Below, piece by piece: positions 30,699 through 39,663 of a stretch of 64,000 nt of DNA (position 1 is the first letter of the stretch; each line of letters opens with the position of its first letter). The notes below the pieces were generated by a model. The model saw only the letters and a list, made by a program, of their open reading frames with translations, ran no database searches and was not told the origin of the DNA. The stretch comes from Pseudooceanicola algae. GTDB taxonomy: Bacteria > Pseudomonadota > Alphaproteobacteria > Rhodobacterales > Rhodobacteraceae. Position numbers and translations under genes: made by a program. The stretch spans positions 2,266,001 to 2,330,000 of the forward strand of contig NZ_CP060436.1 in assembly GCF_003590145.2 (NCBI RefSeq), read 5' to 3'.

Positions 30699-32980
30699 TG
30701 CGCCATGGCCTTTGCCCGTTCGGCAAGTGTGTTGGCCTGCCGCCGCCCCCCTTCGTAGGGCGCGGGCCAGGTCTGTTCAGTGTCTCCCAGGTCGACCGCG
30801 GCATGCAGCGTCCAGTAGGGATCGGCCAGGTGCGGGCGGGCCAGCAGGACAAGATCCGCGCGCCCGGCCATCAGGATCGAATTCACATGGTCCGGCTCAT
30901 AGATATTGCCGGCAACCAGAGTGGGCAGGTCGATTTCATTGCGGACCTGATCCGCGAAGGGCACCTGGAACATACGTCCATAGATCGGCTGCTCGGCCTT
31001 GTCGGTCTGCCCGGAGGACACGTTGATCGCATCGGCGCCGGCCTGCTTGAACAGGGCCGCAATCCTGACCGCATCCTCCGGGGTCACGGCGTCTTCGCCC
31101 ATCCAGTCATGGGCGGAAATCCGGACCGTCATCGGCTTTTCGACGGGCCATTCTGCGCGCATTGCCGCAAAGATCTCCAACGGGAAGCGCATCCGGTTCT
31201 CGAGACTGCCGCCATAGGCATCGCTGCGTTTGTTGGTCACCGGAGAGATGAAGGAGGCCAGAAGATAGCCGTGCGCCGCGTGCATCTCGATCATGTCGAA
31301 ACCGGCCGCATTGGCAGCGCGCGTGCTGGCGATGAACTGGTCGCGAACCATGTCCATGTCGGCGCGGTCCATTTCCTTCGGGATGACGTTGCCCTTCAGC
31401 AGCGGGATCGCGGAGGCCGACAGAAGGTCCCAGTTTTCGCCATCCGGCAGCGCCTTGTCGATCCCGTCCCAGGCAAGCCGGGTCGATCCCTTGCGGCCCG
31501 CATGGCCGATCTGGGCGCAGATCCTTGCCGGGGTTTCGCCATGGACAAAATCGACCAGACGGGCCCATGCGGGCACCTGATCGTCGCCGATACAGGGACA
31601 GCCCGGCGTGATCCTGCCTTCCATGCTGACGCAGAGCATTTCGGTAAAGACCAGACCGGCCCCGCCCTTGGCGCGTTCGGCGTAATGCACGAAATGCCAG
31701 TCGGTCGGCATCCCGTCCTGCGCCTTGTATTGCGCCATGGGCGAAACGACGACGCGGTTCGCAAGCGTCATGTCGCGTAGCGTGAAAGGCGCGAACATCG
31801 GGCTGCGGGCGGAATTGCTGCCCGCCCGCGCCTGAAACCAGGCCTCGGCAGAGGCCAGCCAGGCCGGATCGCGCAGTCGCAGGTTTTCGTGGCTGATCCG
31901 TTGCGACCGGGTCAGCAGGGCATAGGTGAACTGCATCATGTCGAGGGTCAGGTAACGCTCGACCTCCTCGAACCACTGGGTCGAATTGCGTGCGGCCGAA
32001 GTGACCCGCAGCACCTGCAACTTGCGTTCTTCCTGATAGGTCTGAAGGGCCTCCTGCAACGGCTTGCCGGAATTCAGTTCGTCGGCCAGTGCGATGGCGC
32101 TTTCCATCCCCAGCTTGGTCCCCGACCCGATCGAGAAATGCGCCGTGGCCGAGGCATCCCCCAGCAGCACGACATTGTCGAAATACCAGTTCTCACAGGT
32201 CACACGCGGGAACTGGATCCAGGCAGAGCCGCGGATATGGCCCGCGTTGGTCATCAGCGGATGGCCACCGAGGTGACGCGCGAAGATCTTTTCGCACAGC
32301 GCGATGCTGTCTTCCTGGTTCAGGGTGTCGAAACCGAAGGCCTTGTAGACCTCGGGGCCGCACTCCACGATGAAGGTCGCCGTGTCATCGTCGAACTGAT
32401 AGGCATGGGCCCAGATCCAGCCATGATCGGTCTTTTCGAAGATGAAGGTGAAGGCGTCATCGAATTTCTGATGCGTACCAAGCCAGACGAAGTGGTTCCG
32501 CCGCATGTCGATCTCGGGCTTGAAGGCATCCTCGTGGATCTGGCGCGTGCGGGAATTCAGACCATCCGAGGCAACGACAAGGTCGCATTCCGACTTCAGC
32601 TTTTCCAACCCTTCCGGCGTGATCTCGGTTTCATAGGCAAGGGCCACGCCAACCTGCCGCGCGCGGTCCTGCAGAAGCAGCAGCATCTGCTTGCGGCCAA
32701 TCCCGCAGAAGCCGTGACCGCCAGAGGTCATGGCCTCTTGCCCGCGCACGACCTTCACGTCATCCCAATAGGCGAAGTGATCGCGGATCATCTTTTCGCT
32801 GACCGGATCGTTGCCCTCGAAATTCGACATCGTCTCGTCCGAAAGCACGACGCCCCAGCCGAAGGTGTCATCGGTCCGGTTCCGCTCGTAGACCGTGACA
32901 TCATGCGCCGCGTCGCGCAGCTTCATCGAAATTGCGAAGTAAAGGCCGGCGGGGCCTCCGCCCAGTACAGCGATCTTCAT
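30695..32980 (-). CDS. Fused FAD monooxygenase/Old Yellow Enzyme protein (2-aminobenzoyl-CoA or salicylyl-CoA type)
   Basis: A 761-aa two-domain flavoprotein. Residues 1 to about 395 are an aromatic-ring FAD monooxygenase: GGGPAG (7-12), DG near 165 in VVASDGLNSRTR, and GDASATAHFSIGSG around 285. Residues about 398-761 are an Old Yellow Enzyme-like FMN reductase: APFTLRDMTLANRVVVSPM, QIGHAGRKGS, IEMHAAHGYLLASFISP and the C-terminal LVLLARPHLADPYW. This fusion is known in 2-aminobenzoyl-CoA monooxygenase/reductase and in proteins called salicylyl-CoA 5-hydroxylase. The adjacent Rid gene and the isatin hydrolase favour 2-aminobenzoyl-CoA (inference). It heads a five-gene operon. Confidence 0.9.
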   Translation of the reverse strand: MKIAVLGGGPAGLYFAISMKLRDAAHDVTVYERNRTDDTFGWGVVLSDETMSNFEGNDPVSEKMIRDHFAYWDDVKVVRGQEAMTSGGHGFCGIGRKQMLLLLQDRARQVGVALAYETEITPEGLEKLKSECDLVVASDGLNSRTRQIHEDAFKPEIDMRRNHFVWLGTHQKFDDAFTFIFEKTDHGWIWAHAYQFDDDTATFIVECGPEVYKAFGFDTLNQEDSIALCEKIFARHLGGHPLMTNAGHIRGSAWIQFPRVTCENWYFDNVVLLGDASATAHFSIGSGTKLGMESAIALADELNSGKPLQEALQTYQEERKLQVLRVTSAARNSTQWFEEVERYLTLDMMQFTYALLTRSQRISHENLRLRDPAWLASAEAWFQARAGSNSARSPMFAPFTLRDMTLANRVVVSPMAQYKAQDGMPTDWHFVHYAERAKGGAGLVFTEMLCVSMEGRITPGCPCIGDDQVPAWARLVDFVHGETPARICAQIGHAGRKGSTRLAWDGIDKALPDGENWDLLSASAIPLLKGNVIPKEMDRADMDMVRDQFIASTRAANAAGFDMIEMHAAHGYLLASFISPVTNKRSDAYGGSLENRMRFPLEIFAAMRAEWPVEKPMTVRISAHDWMGEDAVTPEDAVRIAALFKQAGADAINVSSGQTDKAEQPIYGRMFQVPFADQVRNEIDLPTLVAGNIYEPDHVNSILMAGRADLVLLARPHLADPYWTLHAAVDLGDTEQTWPAPYEGGRRQANTLAERAKAMAQ

Positions 32981-33029
32981 GATTCAGGTTCCCTGCTTGG
33001 TTTCCCCTCAAAGTATCGATTCGACAAAC

Positions 33030-33040
33030 TACTTCAAGAC
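33030..33040. promoter_or_regulatory. TACTTCAAGAC site before the 761-aa gene
   Basis: Nine of eleven bases match the reverse form of the TACTTGAAGTA palindrome seen at 25860. It lies 50 bp before the flavoprotein start in an AT-rich stretch (33025-33055). It may be the operator through which the MarR protein controls the aromatic operon. Confidence 0.4.
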
Positions 33041-33263
33041 TAAAATAAATATTGCCCCTGAAACCGGGGCTCCCCCCTGCAATCCCTCTAGGTTCGCGCA
33101 TTTTTATTGACCCGAAGTCAGCGCGAGTGACAGGAGTTCTTGACCTGTTGGCGGGATCACATATTCTTTAGACACAAAATACATAGGGACCACCTTCCGC
33201 CTCAATTCCTGGCCTTCATCAGTGGCGCGGGGCGCCGGCCCGACCAATTCAAGAGGACCCGCC

Positions 33264-33692
33264 ATGCCGTTCAAGATATCCAAGCCCATGCGCTTTGGTG
33301 ACTGCGATCTTACAGGGATCGCCTATCACCCGGCCTACCTTTCCATGCTCGTCGATGTAAACGAGGCAATGTTCGCCTCTTTCGGTGTCACCTGGAAGGA
33401 GTTGATGTACGACCGCAAGCTTGGCCTGCCCAGCCTCAAGATGAACATCCTTTTCAAGAAGCCGGCCGTTTACGGCGACACCCTGGACTTTAATGTCCAT
33501 GTGCGCCGCATCGGGAAATCCTCGCTTGACCTTTATACCGTTGTCGAAGTGGACGGAGAGGTCATCTGGACCATCGAGCAACTGATCGTCATGACCTCGA
33601 CCGTCGACCACAAGTCCCACCCCTGGCCTGAAGACTGCCGCCTCGGCCTGACGACATATCTGCACCCCGAACTCCTGACTGACGAGGCCTGA
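33264..33692 (+). CDS. Acyl-CoA thioesterase, 4HBT-like
   Basis: A 142-aa hotdog thioesterase. The active-site part is MRFGDCDLTGIAYHPAYLSMLVDVNE (here about 9-33), with Asp in the GDCDLTGI position. The start at 33264 has AGAGGAC upstream. It is a single gene, divergent from the aromatic operon across 283 bp, and followed by a GC-rich hairpin. It is the third thioesterase within 5 kb, so it probably acts in the same aryl-CoA network. Confidence 0.85.
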   Translation: MPFKISKPMRFGDCDLTGIAYHPAYLSMLVDVNEAMFASFGVTWKELMYDRKLGLPSLKMNILFKKPAVYGDTLDFNVHVRRIGKSSLDLYTVVEVDGEVIWTIEQLIVMTSTVDHKSHPWPEDCRLGLTTYLHPELLTDEA

Positions 33693-34022
33693 ACGGCGCC
33701 CCCAGGCCACTTCGCGCCTGGATGGGAAAATGACCGCAGAGCGACAACACCGCCCCCAGACGCGGCAGGGCGCGGTGTGTGATCGGTCTGGCCAACCGAC
33801 GCCCCCCCCCCCGACGGCCCGCGACTCGGGGGGCTGCAATCGGGGGGCGGATAAGGCGGACTTCAATAGTCCACTCCTGAAAAATATTCGGCAAAAGCGT
33901 CAAAATCCGGCAAACCGCCCGGCATTTTCGGCAATCCGCCGGTTTTTGACCTCCCCTCCCAGTTTTTCCTTGCGCCATTTAGTTTAGACTTAAAGGTATA
34001 CAGCAAGAGAAGGGGATTTCTC
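33693..34022. other. Intergenic region with terminator-like hairpin and GTATAC site
   Basis: No gene is seen. A run of 11 C (33802-33812) leads into an 8-bp stem CCCCCCGA (33807-33814) / TCGGGGGG (33826-33833), a probable terminator of the thioesterase gene. A second TCGGGGGGC copy follows at 33839. The right 100 bp are AT-rich. GTATAC at 33996-34001 is a candidate GntR half-palindrome or -10 element. Confidence 0.55.
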
Positions 34023-34715
34023 ATGCAGACAATCATCCAGGCCAAGCCGCTGCCGCTGGCCCAGAAGGTCTACGAAGACCTGCTGGAAGATATCGCGCAG
34101 AACCGCCGCCTTTCCGGAGAGCGCATGATCGAAGCGGCGATCGCCCGGGACCTCGACGTATCCCGGACGCCGGTGCGCGAGGCGCTCAACCGACTTGAAA
34201 ACGATGGGCTGATCCAGAGCGCCCGGCCGGCCGGCTACGTGGTCATCCGCCCCTCGATCGAAGACATCCGCGAGATCTTCCAGATCCGTCGAGCGCTGGA
34301 ACCCGTGGCCTTTGCCTCTGTCGTGGCACGGGCGCAACCGGGCGAAGACCTGACCTTCCTGGGATTGCGGGACGGCATCCGGGATGCAGGGACGCCAACG
34401 GCCTCGGCGATCGCCAACCGGCGGTTCCGGCACTTCTGGCTGTCCCGCACCCCCAACCGGCGGCTGCGCGCGACGCTGGAACGCTATCACCTTCAGGTGC
34501 AACTGGTGCGCGCCGCGACCCTGCATTCCGAACAAGGGCGCAGGGCGGCCACTGCCGGAGCACGCGTGCTTGCCCGCGCCTTCGTGGACCGGGACGCAGA
34601 GGCCGCCCAGGCCGCGATGACAGATTTCGTCGACGCCGCCCTGGCCTTTTTCGAACAGGCCGATGCGGAAGGCACCCTAAGGCCGACGCCGCTTCGCGAT
34701 TGCGGCGGGCAATAA
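34023..34715 (+). CDS. GntR-family transcriptional regulator (FCD type)
   Basis: A 230-aa regulator. The N-terminal winged helix (about 10-75) shows VYEDLLEDIAQNRRLSGERMIEAAIARDLDVSRTPVREALNRLENDGLI in family form (cited here by its key VSRTPVREAL). The C-terminal FCD domain (about 85-215) contains RRALEPVAF and repeated helices with metal-ligand candidates. AAGGGG lies upstream of the ATG. It is the first gene before the TRAP operon, 57 nt from the binding-protein start, and so probably controls it. Confidence 0.9.
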   Translation: MQTIIQAKPLPLAQKVYEDLLEDIAQNRRLSGERMIEAAIARDLDVSRTPVREALNRLENDGLIQSARPAGYVVIRPSIEDIREIFQIRRALEPVAFASVVARAQPGEDLTFLGLRDGIRDAGTPTASAIANRRFRHFWLSRTPNRRLRATLERYHLQVQLVRAATLHSEQGRRAATAGARVLARAFVDRDAEAAQAAMTDFVDAALAFFEQADAEGTLRPTPLRDCGGQ

Positions 34716-34772
34716 TTTCGACGTCACGCAGAGCCGGTCAACGGATGTGACACAACCAACAGTGAGGATATC

Positions 34773-35762
34773 ATGAAAAAAACGTTTCTCTACAGCGGCT
34801 TTGCGGCTGCGATCCTGGGGCTTTCCTCGGTCGCCGCGCAGGCAGAGGACCTGATCCGCGCGATCACCTTCACGCCCGCGCAGGTTTCCTTTGCACGCAA
34901 TTTCCAGGGCTTCGTCGACCTGGTGAATGAACGCGGCGAAGGCATCGTCCAGATCCAGGTCATCGGCGGCCCCGAAACCATCCCGCCAACACGCATGGGC
35001 GAAGCCCAGCAGAACGGCATCGCGGACATGTTCCTGCTGCCCGCCGGTCTTTACCTGAACATTGTCCCCGAAGGCGAAGCCTTTGCCGGTTCCAACCGCG
35101 ACCCGCTGAGCCTGCGCGCCGATGGCGGCATCGAGATGATCAACGACATCTTCCACGAAAAGGCCAATGCCCATGTCCTGGCCCATGTCGATGGCGGGGC
35201 CGGGTTCCACCTGTGGATGACCAAGAAGCCCGCCATCGCGGAAGACGGCCAGCTTGACCTCAACGGCATGCGCCTGCGCGCCGCGCCGCTGTTCAGGGCC
35301 TTCCTCGAGGAACTGGACGCCACCATCGTCGTTCAGCCCGCTGGCGAGGTCTATACCTCTCTTGAACGCGGTGTCGTGGATGGCACCGGCTGGCCGGTCA
35401 CCGGCCTGCGCGATTTCGGCTGGGACAAGTTCGTGAAGTACCGCATCGACCCGGGCTTTTTCCAGACCGACGTCCTGATCAGCATGAACCTCGACAGCTG
35501 GGACGGGCTTTCCCCCGAAGCCAAGGAGATCATCCAGCAGGCCGCGATCGAGCATGAGCAAACCTCCTACGAGGCCAATATCGCGCTGAACGAGGAAGAA
35601 ACCGCGATCATGGCCGAGAACGGCATGGAGACGATCGAGCTGACCGGTGAGCAGCGCGAGCTTTTCCTGACCACGGCCTATGACATTGCCTGGGCCCGCC
35701 TGCAAAGCCGGGATGCCACCCATCATGACGACCTGAAGGCTGTCTTCTTCGAAGACTTCTGA
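34773..35762 (+). CDS. TRAP transporter solute-binding protein (DctP family)
   Basis: A 329-aa periplasmic protein with a signal peptide (KKTFLYSGFAAAILGLSSVAAQA). The key Arg of DctP proteins, which pairs with a ligand carboxylate, is likely in LNGMRLRAAPLFRAF (about 165-180). The remainder has the usual GEVYTSLERGVVDGTGWP segment. It delivers an organic acid to the DctQM permease. The downstream GlcD-type dehydrogenase and HpcH aldolase suggest a hydroxy- or oxo-acid. An 11-bp hairpin follows. Confidence 0.88.
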   Translation: MKKTFLYSGFAAAILGLSSVAAQAEDLIRAITFTPAQVSFARNFQGFVDLVNERGEGIVQIQVIGGPETIPPTRMGEAQQNGIADMFLLPAGLYLNIVPEGEAFAGSNRDPLSLRADGGIEMINDIFHEKANAHVLAHVDGGAGFHLWMTKKPAIAEDGQLDLNGMRLRAAPLFRAFLEELDATIVVQPAGEVYTSLERGVVDGTGWPVTGLRDFGWDKFVKYRIDPGFFQTDVLISMNLDSWDGLSPEAKEIIQQAAIEHEQTSYEANIALNEEETAIMAENGMETIELTGEQRELFLTTAYDIAWARLQSRDATHHDDLKAVFFEDF

Positions 35763-35768
35763 AACCAG

Positions 35769-35802
35769 CCGAAGCGGGCGGCACGGATGCTGCCCGCTTC
35801 GG
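35769..35802 (+). terminator. Attenuator hairpin after the DctP gene
   Basis: A perfect 11-bp stem, CCGAAGCGGGC / GCCCGCTTCGG, with a 12-nt loop, 7 nt after the binding-protein stop. No T-run follows. As in the other importer operons here, it probably limits read-through into the membrane genes or protects the DctP message. Confidence 0.65.
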
Positions 35803-35877
35803 TGATCCCTGCCCCGCCCGATCCGCCGATACCCCCGGAACACCGGGGCCGTGCCCGCATTCGTCAAAGGTCCCGTC

Positions 35878-36390
35878 ATGTCCCTTTCCCTGCGCATCCT
35901 CGATGCGATTTCCCTGCTGCTGTTCCGGCTTGCCTGCCTGCTGATCTTCGGCATCGTCGCCCTTGTCACCTATGACGTCCTGTCGCGGAACCTTGGGCTG
36001 CCGACGGCGGTCTGGGCAGTGAATTCCGTGGAATACGCGATGCTTCACATCACCTTCCTCTGCCTGCCGGAACTGGTGCGCACACGCGGCCACGTCTGTG
36101 TCGAGGTCCTGCTGACCTACATGCCCGACGGCCTGCGCAAGACCTGGGAACTCGGTCTGCACATCCTGTCGGCGCTGATCTGTTTCTACCTGGCCTGGCA
36201 AACCGCGGATTCGTTCCTGACCGCGCTGATCAAGGGCACCTACGAGGTCCGCTCCTACGACATGCCGAACTGGCTCATCTACGCGACCATGCCGCTCGGC
36301 TTCTTCTTCGGCGGGCTGCAATTCCTGGCTTTCCCGATACGTGGAGAGAGCTTTTTCGGTGCGTCCCCCGACGCCCATGCAGGCATGTGA
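35878..36390 (+). CDS. TRAP transporter small permease (DctQ)
   Basis: A 170-aa membrane protein with four predicted spans (LLLFRLACLLIFGIVALVTYDV being the first). ATG 35878 is chosen over an in-frame GTG at 35851 because CAAAGG precedes it and the first span then begins normally. The segment YDVLSRNLG and the charged EVLLTYMPDGLRK loop match DctQ. It lies 11 nt before the DctM gene. Confidence 0.88.
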   Translation: MSLSLRILDAISLLLFRLACLLIFGIVALVTYDVLSRNLGLPTAVWAVNSVEYAMLHITFLCLPELVRTRGHVCVEVLLTYMPDGLRKTWELGLHILSALICFYLAWQTADSFLTALIKGTYEVRSYDMPNWLIYATMPLGFFFGGLQFLAFPIRGESFFGASPDAHAGM

Positions 36391-36401
36391 GGCCTTAAAT
36401 C

Positions 36402-37715
36402 ATGATGGACTGGACCCTTTCTATCGCGATCCTGATCGGCGGGCTGCTGCTGTCGATGGGAATCGGACTGCCGGTGGCGCTCGGCTTTTTCTTCATCAAC
36501 ATCCTCGGTGTCTTCCTCTTCATGGGCGGCGCCCGTGGCATCGACCAGATGATCGCAAATGCCACCATAGCGGTCTCGACATATTCACTGGCGCCGGTGC
36601 CGCTGTTTCTGGTGATGGGCGCGCTGTTCTTCCATTCCGGCCTGGCCCGCAGGGTGCTGGACGCGATCGACGTGCTGATCGGTCGGCTGCCGGCGCGACT
36701 GTCCTATCTGACGGTGACATCCGGCACGGTCTTTGCCGCCCTTTCGGGGTCGTCGCTGGCCAATACCGGGATGCTCGGCACGCTCATGGTGCCCGAGATG
36801 ATGAAGCGAGGCTACAAGAAGCACATGGCCATCGGCCCGATCCTTGGCTCGGGTGGCCTTGCGGTGATCATTCCGCCCTCGGCGCTGGCCGTGCTTTTCG
36901 GTTCGCTGGCGCGGATCGACATTGGCGGGTTGCTGGTTGCCGGTTTGCTGCCGGGCCTCATCCTTGCGCTGCTCTATGCCGCCCTGATCTTCGTGCAGGC
37001 CAAATGGGATCCCGAGGCAGCGCCCAGCTATGACTATGAACCCAAGCCCCTGGGCGAACGCCTGTTCATCTTTGCCCGCGACATCCTGCCGATGGCCGTC
37101 ATCATCTTTTCCGTCGTCGGGTCGATCCTGACCGGGATCGCCACCCCGACCGAAAGCGGCGCCCTTGGCATCATGGCCGTCGCCATTCTGGCGCTGCTGT
37201 TCAAGGCGCTCGACCTGAAGGCGGTCACCACCGCGATCAGCGATGCGGCGCGCGTCACCGGGATGACCTTCCTGCTGATCACCGCCTCGTCTACCTTTGC
37301 ACAGTTGCTGGCCTTTTCAGGCGCCTCCTCGGGGATGGTCCGCTGGGCCACCTCGCTGGACATGGGGCCGACGCAGACCCTGCTGGTCATGGCGCTGATC
37401 CTGCTGGTGCTTGGGATGTTCATGGACCAGATCTCGATGATGCTGATCACGCTGCCGATCTTCGTACCGCTGGCGATAAGCCTGCAATTCGACATGGTCT
37501 GGTGGGGACTGATCATGCTGCTGATGCTCGAGGTCAGCTTTACCACGCCACCCTTCGGCCTGCTGCTGTTCGTGATGTACGGGGTCAGCCCACCAGGCAC
37601 CACCCTGCCCGAAGTGGCGCGGGCCGCCCTGCCCTATATCGCCTGCGTCTTCCTGTTGATCGCGCTGGTCATCACCTTCCCGATCCTGGCAACGCTGATC
37701 CCGTCGCTGATGTAG
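36402..37715 (+). CDS. TRAP transporter large permease (DctM)
   Basis: A 437-aa protein with about 12 membrane spans. Family landmarks: FFINILGVFLFMGGARG, GSSLANTGMLGTLMVPEMMKRGYKK, GPILGSGGLAVIIPPS and TPTESGALG. It forms the sodium-coupled channel with DctQ. The TRAP set is followed after 44 nt by a V4R-domain gene, then by catabolic genes in one run. Confidence 0.92.
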   Translation: MMDWTLSIAILIGGLLLSMGIGLPVALGFFFINILGVFLFMGGARGIDQMIANATIAVSTYSLAPVPLFLVMGALFFHSGLARRVLDAIDVLIGRLPARLSYLTVTSGTVFAALSGSSLANTGMLGTLMVPEMMKRGYKKHMAIGPILGSGGLAVIIPPSALAVLFGSLARIDIGGLLVAGLLPGLILALLYAALIFVQAKWDPEAAPSYDYEPKPLGERLFIFARDILPMAVIIFSVVGSILTGIATPTESGALGIMAVAILALLFKALDLKAVTTAISDAARVTGMTFLLITASSTFAQLLAFSGASSGMVRWATSLDMGPTQTLLVMALILLVLGMFMDQISMMLITLPIFVPLAISLQFDMVWWGLIMLLMLEVSFTTPPFGLLLFVMYGVSPPGTTLPEVARAALPYIACVFLLIALVITFPILATLIPSLM

Positions 37716-37759
37716 CCGGCGGGTCGAAAACCCCAACCATACGAAACAAGGAGCACCCC

Positions 37760-38266
37760 ATGAGTTTCCGTGACAGGGTCGTCTTCGACCCGGAGGCCGG
37801 CACCTATTTCGACGGTGCCATGCGCTATATCTTCATCAAGCCCGAAGCCGTCATGGGCATCGCGCTTGCCCTGCCCGAAGACCAGCGTGGGGCAGTGCTC
37901 GCTGCGATGGCGGAAAGCATCCACATCAATGGCGGCAAGTCCGCGCAAAGCTATCAAGCCGCAGGCGCGGATGATGGCGAGGCCCTGCTGGCCGTCATTC
38001 GCGAAACCGCGCCGCAACTCGGCTGGGGCCGCTGGAGCACCACGCGGGACAAGGATGTCCTGACCGTGACGGTCGAAGGCTCCCCCTTTGCCATGGGATA
38101 CGGCGCGGCAGACCGGCCGGTCTGCACGCCCATTCTGGGCATGTTGCGGGCCATCTCTCCGATGGTTCTGGGCGGCCCGGTCGATGTGGCGGAAACAACC
38201 TGTACCGCCATGGGCGCGCCGCGTTGCACCTTTGTCGCCACCCTGCGCCCGGAGAAGACCGCGTGA
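37760..38266 (+). CDS. Stand-alone V4R (4-vinyl reductase) domain protein
   Basis: A 168-aa protein. The start at 37760 follows AAGGAG. The C-terminal two thirds fit the V4R small-molecule-binding domain, including FAMGYGAADRPVCTPILG and the closing CTAMGAPRCTFVA with two conserved Cys. V4R domains bind small hydrophobic or aromatic ligands in XylR/DmpR-type sensors and occur in BchJ. No DNA-binding or enzymatic domain is attached here. The stop overlaps the next start (GTGA). It may present or sense an aromatic ligand for the pathway; this is inference. Confidence 0.75.
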   Translation: MSFRDRVVFDPEAGTYFDGAMRYIFIKPEAVMGIALALPEDQRGAVLAAMAESIHINGGKSAQSYQAAGADDGEALLAVIRETAPQLGWGRWSTTRDKDVLTVTVEGSPFAMGYGAADRPVCTPILGMLRAISPMVLGGPVDVAETTCTAMGAPRCTFVATLRPEKTA

Positions 38267-39663
38267 ACGACTTCGCCGCCTCACTGCTGAAAACGTTTGG
38301 CGCGGATGTCGTCACTCTCGGGGATGCGATATCACCGAAATATCGTCAAGACTGGGCCGCTCTTGCGCCGGTGCTGCCTCTGGCTCTGGCGCGCCCGCGC
38401 GACACGGCCGAGGTCTCGGCCCTGCTTGCGGCCTGTCATGCGGCGGGGGTCCCCGTCGTGCCCCAGGGCGGCCTGACCGGCGTTTCCGGCGCGGCCCATC
38501 CCGACGCAGGCGGCATTGCCCTCAGCCTTGAACGGCTGAACCGGATCGAAGCGGTCGACGCCGATGGCGGCACCCTGACCGCCGGGGCCGGTGTCATACT
38601 GGAAACCGCGCAGAATGCGGCGCAGGACGCCGGGCTGATGCTGGGGATCGACATCGGCGCGCGCGGCTCTTGCCAGTTGGGCGGAGTGCTGGCCACCAAC
38701 GCCGGGGGCAACACCGTGATCCGCTACGGCATGGCGCGCGACCACGTTCTGGGGCTCGAGGTCGTCCTGGCCGACGGCACCGTGATCAACGGCATGAACG
38801 CCTTGCTGAAGAACAATGCCGGACTGGACCTGAAGCAGCTTTTCATCGGTTCCGAAGGGCTTCTGGGCGTCATCACGCGCTGCGTCCTGCGCCTGCATCC
38901 GCAGCCCGCGGCACGCGCCACCGCCTTTCTGGGCTGCGCCGATACCACCGCCACCATCGCCCTGCTGCGCGCGGCACGCGGCGCGCTCGGCCCGATGCTG
39001 TCCAGCTTCGAGGTCATGTGGCCCAGCTTCTTCCATTACATGTCGCGGGCCAGCGGCCTCGGCTCGCCGCTGGCCGGGGAACATGGCGCCTATGTCATCA
39101 TCGAGGCGACCGGATTTGACGACATGGCGACCCGCGCAACCCTGGAAGACTTCTTCGACAAGGCCTTCGCGGCTGACCTGGTCGAAGACGGCGTGCTGGC
39201 CGGATCGACCCGGGAAGAACGCGCGTTTTGGGCCGTTCGCGAAAGCCCGGCGGACTACGAGGCCCTGCTGGGCCCGGTCATCCCCTTCGACGTCGGCATC
39301 CCCATCGCACACATGGCAGAGGCCGTCGCCCGGATCGAGTCCGAGATCCCGCAGATCTTTCCGACCGCCCGCGTCTTGTCCTACGGCCACATCGGGGATT
39401 CCAACCTGCACGTGGTCGTCAACCTGCCCGAGGCGGGCCGCAACCAGCCCCATGGCGCGGTCAAGGCGACGGTCTACCGGATCGTCGGGGCCCTTGGCGG
39501 CACGGTTTCGGCGGAACATGGCATCGGATTGCTGAAACGCGACTACCTCGGCCACAGCCGCACCGCGACCGAAATCACGCTGATGCGTCAGATCAAGAAA
39601 ATGCTCGATCCGAAGGGTATCCTGAACCCCGGCAAGAGCTTTGACCAGGAGGTCCCATCATGA
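38263..39663 (+). CDS. FAD-linked D-2-hydroxyacid dehydrogenase (GlcD/D2HGDH-like)
   Basis: A 466-aa FAD oxidase of the GlcD/D-lactate/D-2-hydroxyglutarate group. GTG 38263 overlaps the V4R stop. The FAD-binding PP-loop is PQGGLTGVSGAA (about 68-79), with GIDIGARGSCQLGGVLATNAGG after it. The metal and substrate part near the C-terminus has SYGHIGDSNLHVVVN (about 379-393) and SAEHGIGLLKRDYLG (about 423-437). It would oxidise a D-2-hydroxy acid to the 2-oxo acid. The next gene is an aldolase of 2-oxo acids, so the order of steps is plausible. Confidence 0.9.
   Translation: MNDFAASLLKTFGADVVTLGDAISPKYRQDWAALAPVLPLALARPRDTAEVSALLAACHAAGVPVVPQGGLTGVSGAAHPDAGGIALSLERLNRIEAVDADGGTLTAGAGVILETAQNAAQDAGLMLGIDIGARGSCQLGGVLATNAGGNTVIRYGMARDHVLGLEVVLADGTVINGMNALLKNNAGLDLKQLFIGSEGLLGVITRCVLRLHPQPAARATAFLGCADTTATIALLRAARGALGPMLSSFEVMWPSFFHYMSRASGLGSPLAGEHGAYVIIEATGFDDMATRATLEDFFDKAFAADLVEDGVLAGSTREERAFWAVRESPADYEALLGPVIPFDVGIPIAHMAEAVARIESEIPQIFPTARVLSYGHIGDSNLHVVVNLPEAGRNQPHGAVKATVYRIVGALGGTVSAEHGIGLLKRDYLGHSRTATEITLMRQIKKMLDPKGILNPGKSFDQEVPS

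Noticed and set aside
10389-32980. A salicylate route from isochorismate synthase to a salicylyl-CoA hydroxylase
   Set aside because: No isochorismate-pyruvate lyase or salicylate CoA ligase is present and the two genes are 20 kb apart under different regulators.
33802-33847. The run of C and repeated G-tracts as a special structure
   Set aside because: It is adequately explained as a terminator stem with low-complexity flanks; a sequencing or assembly slip in the C-run is also possible.
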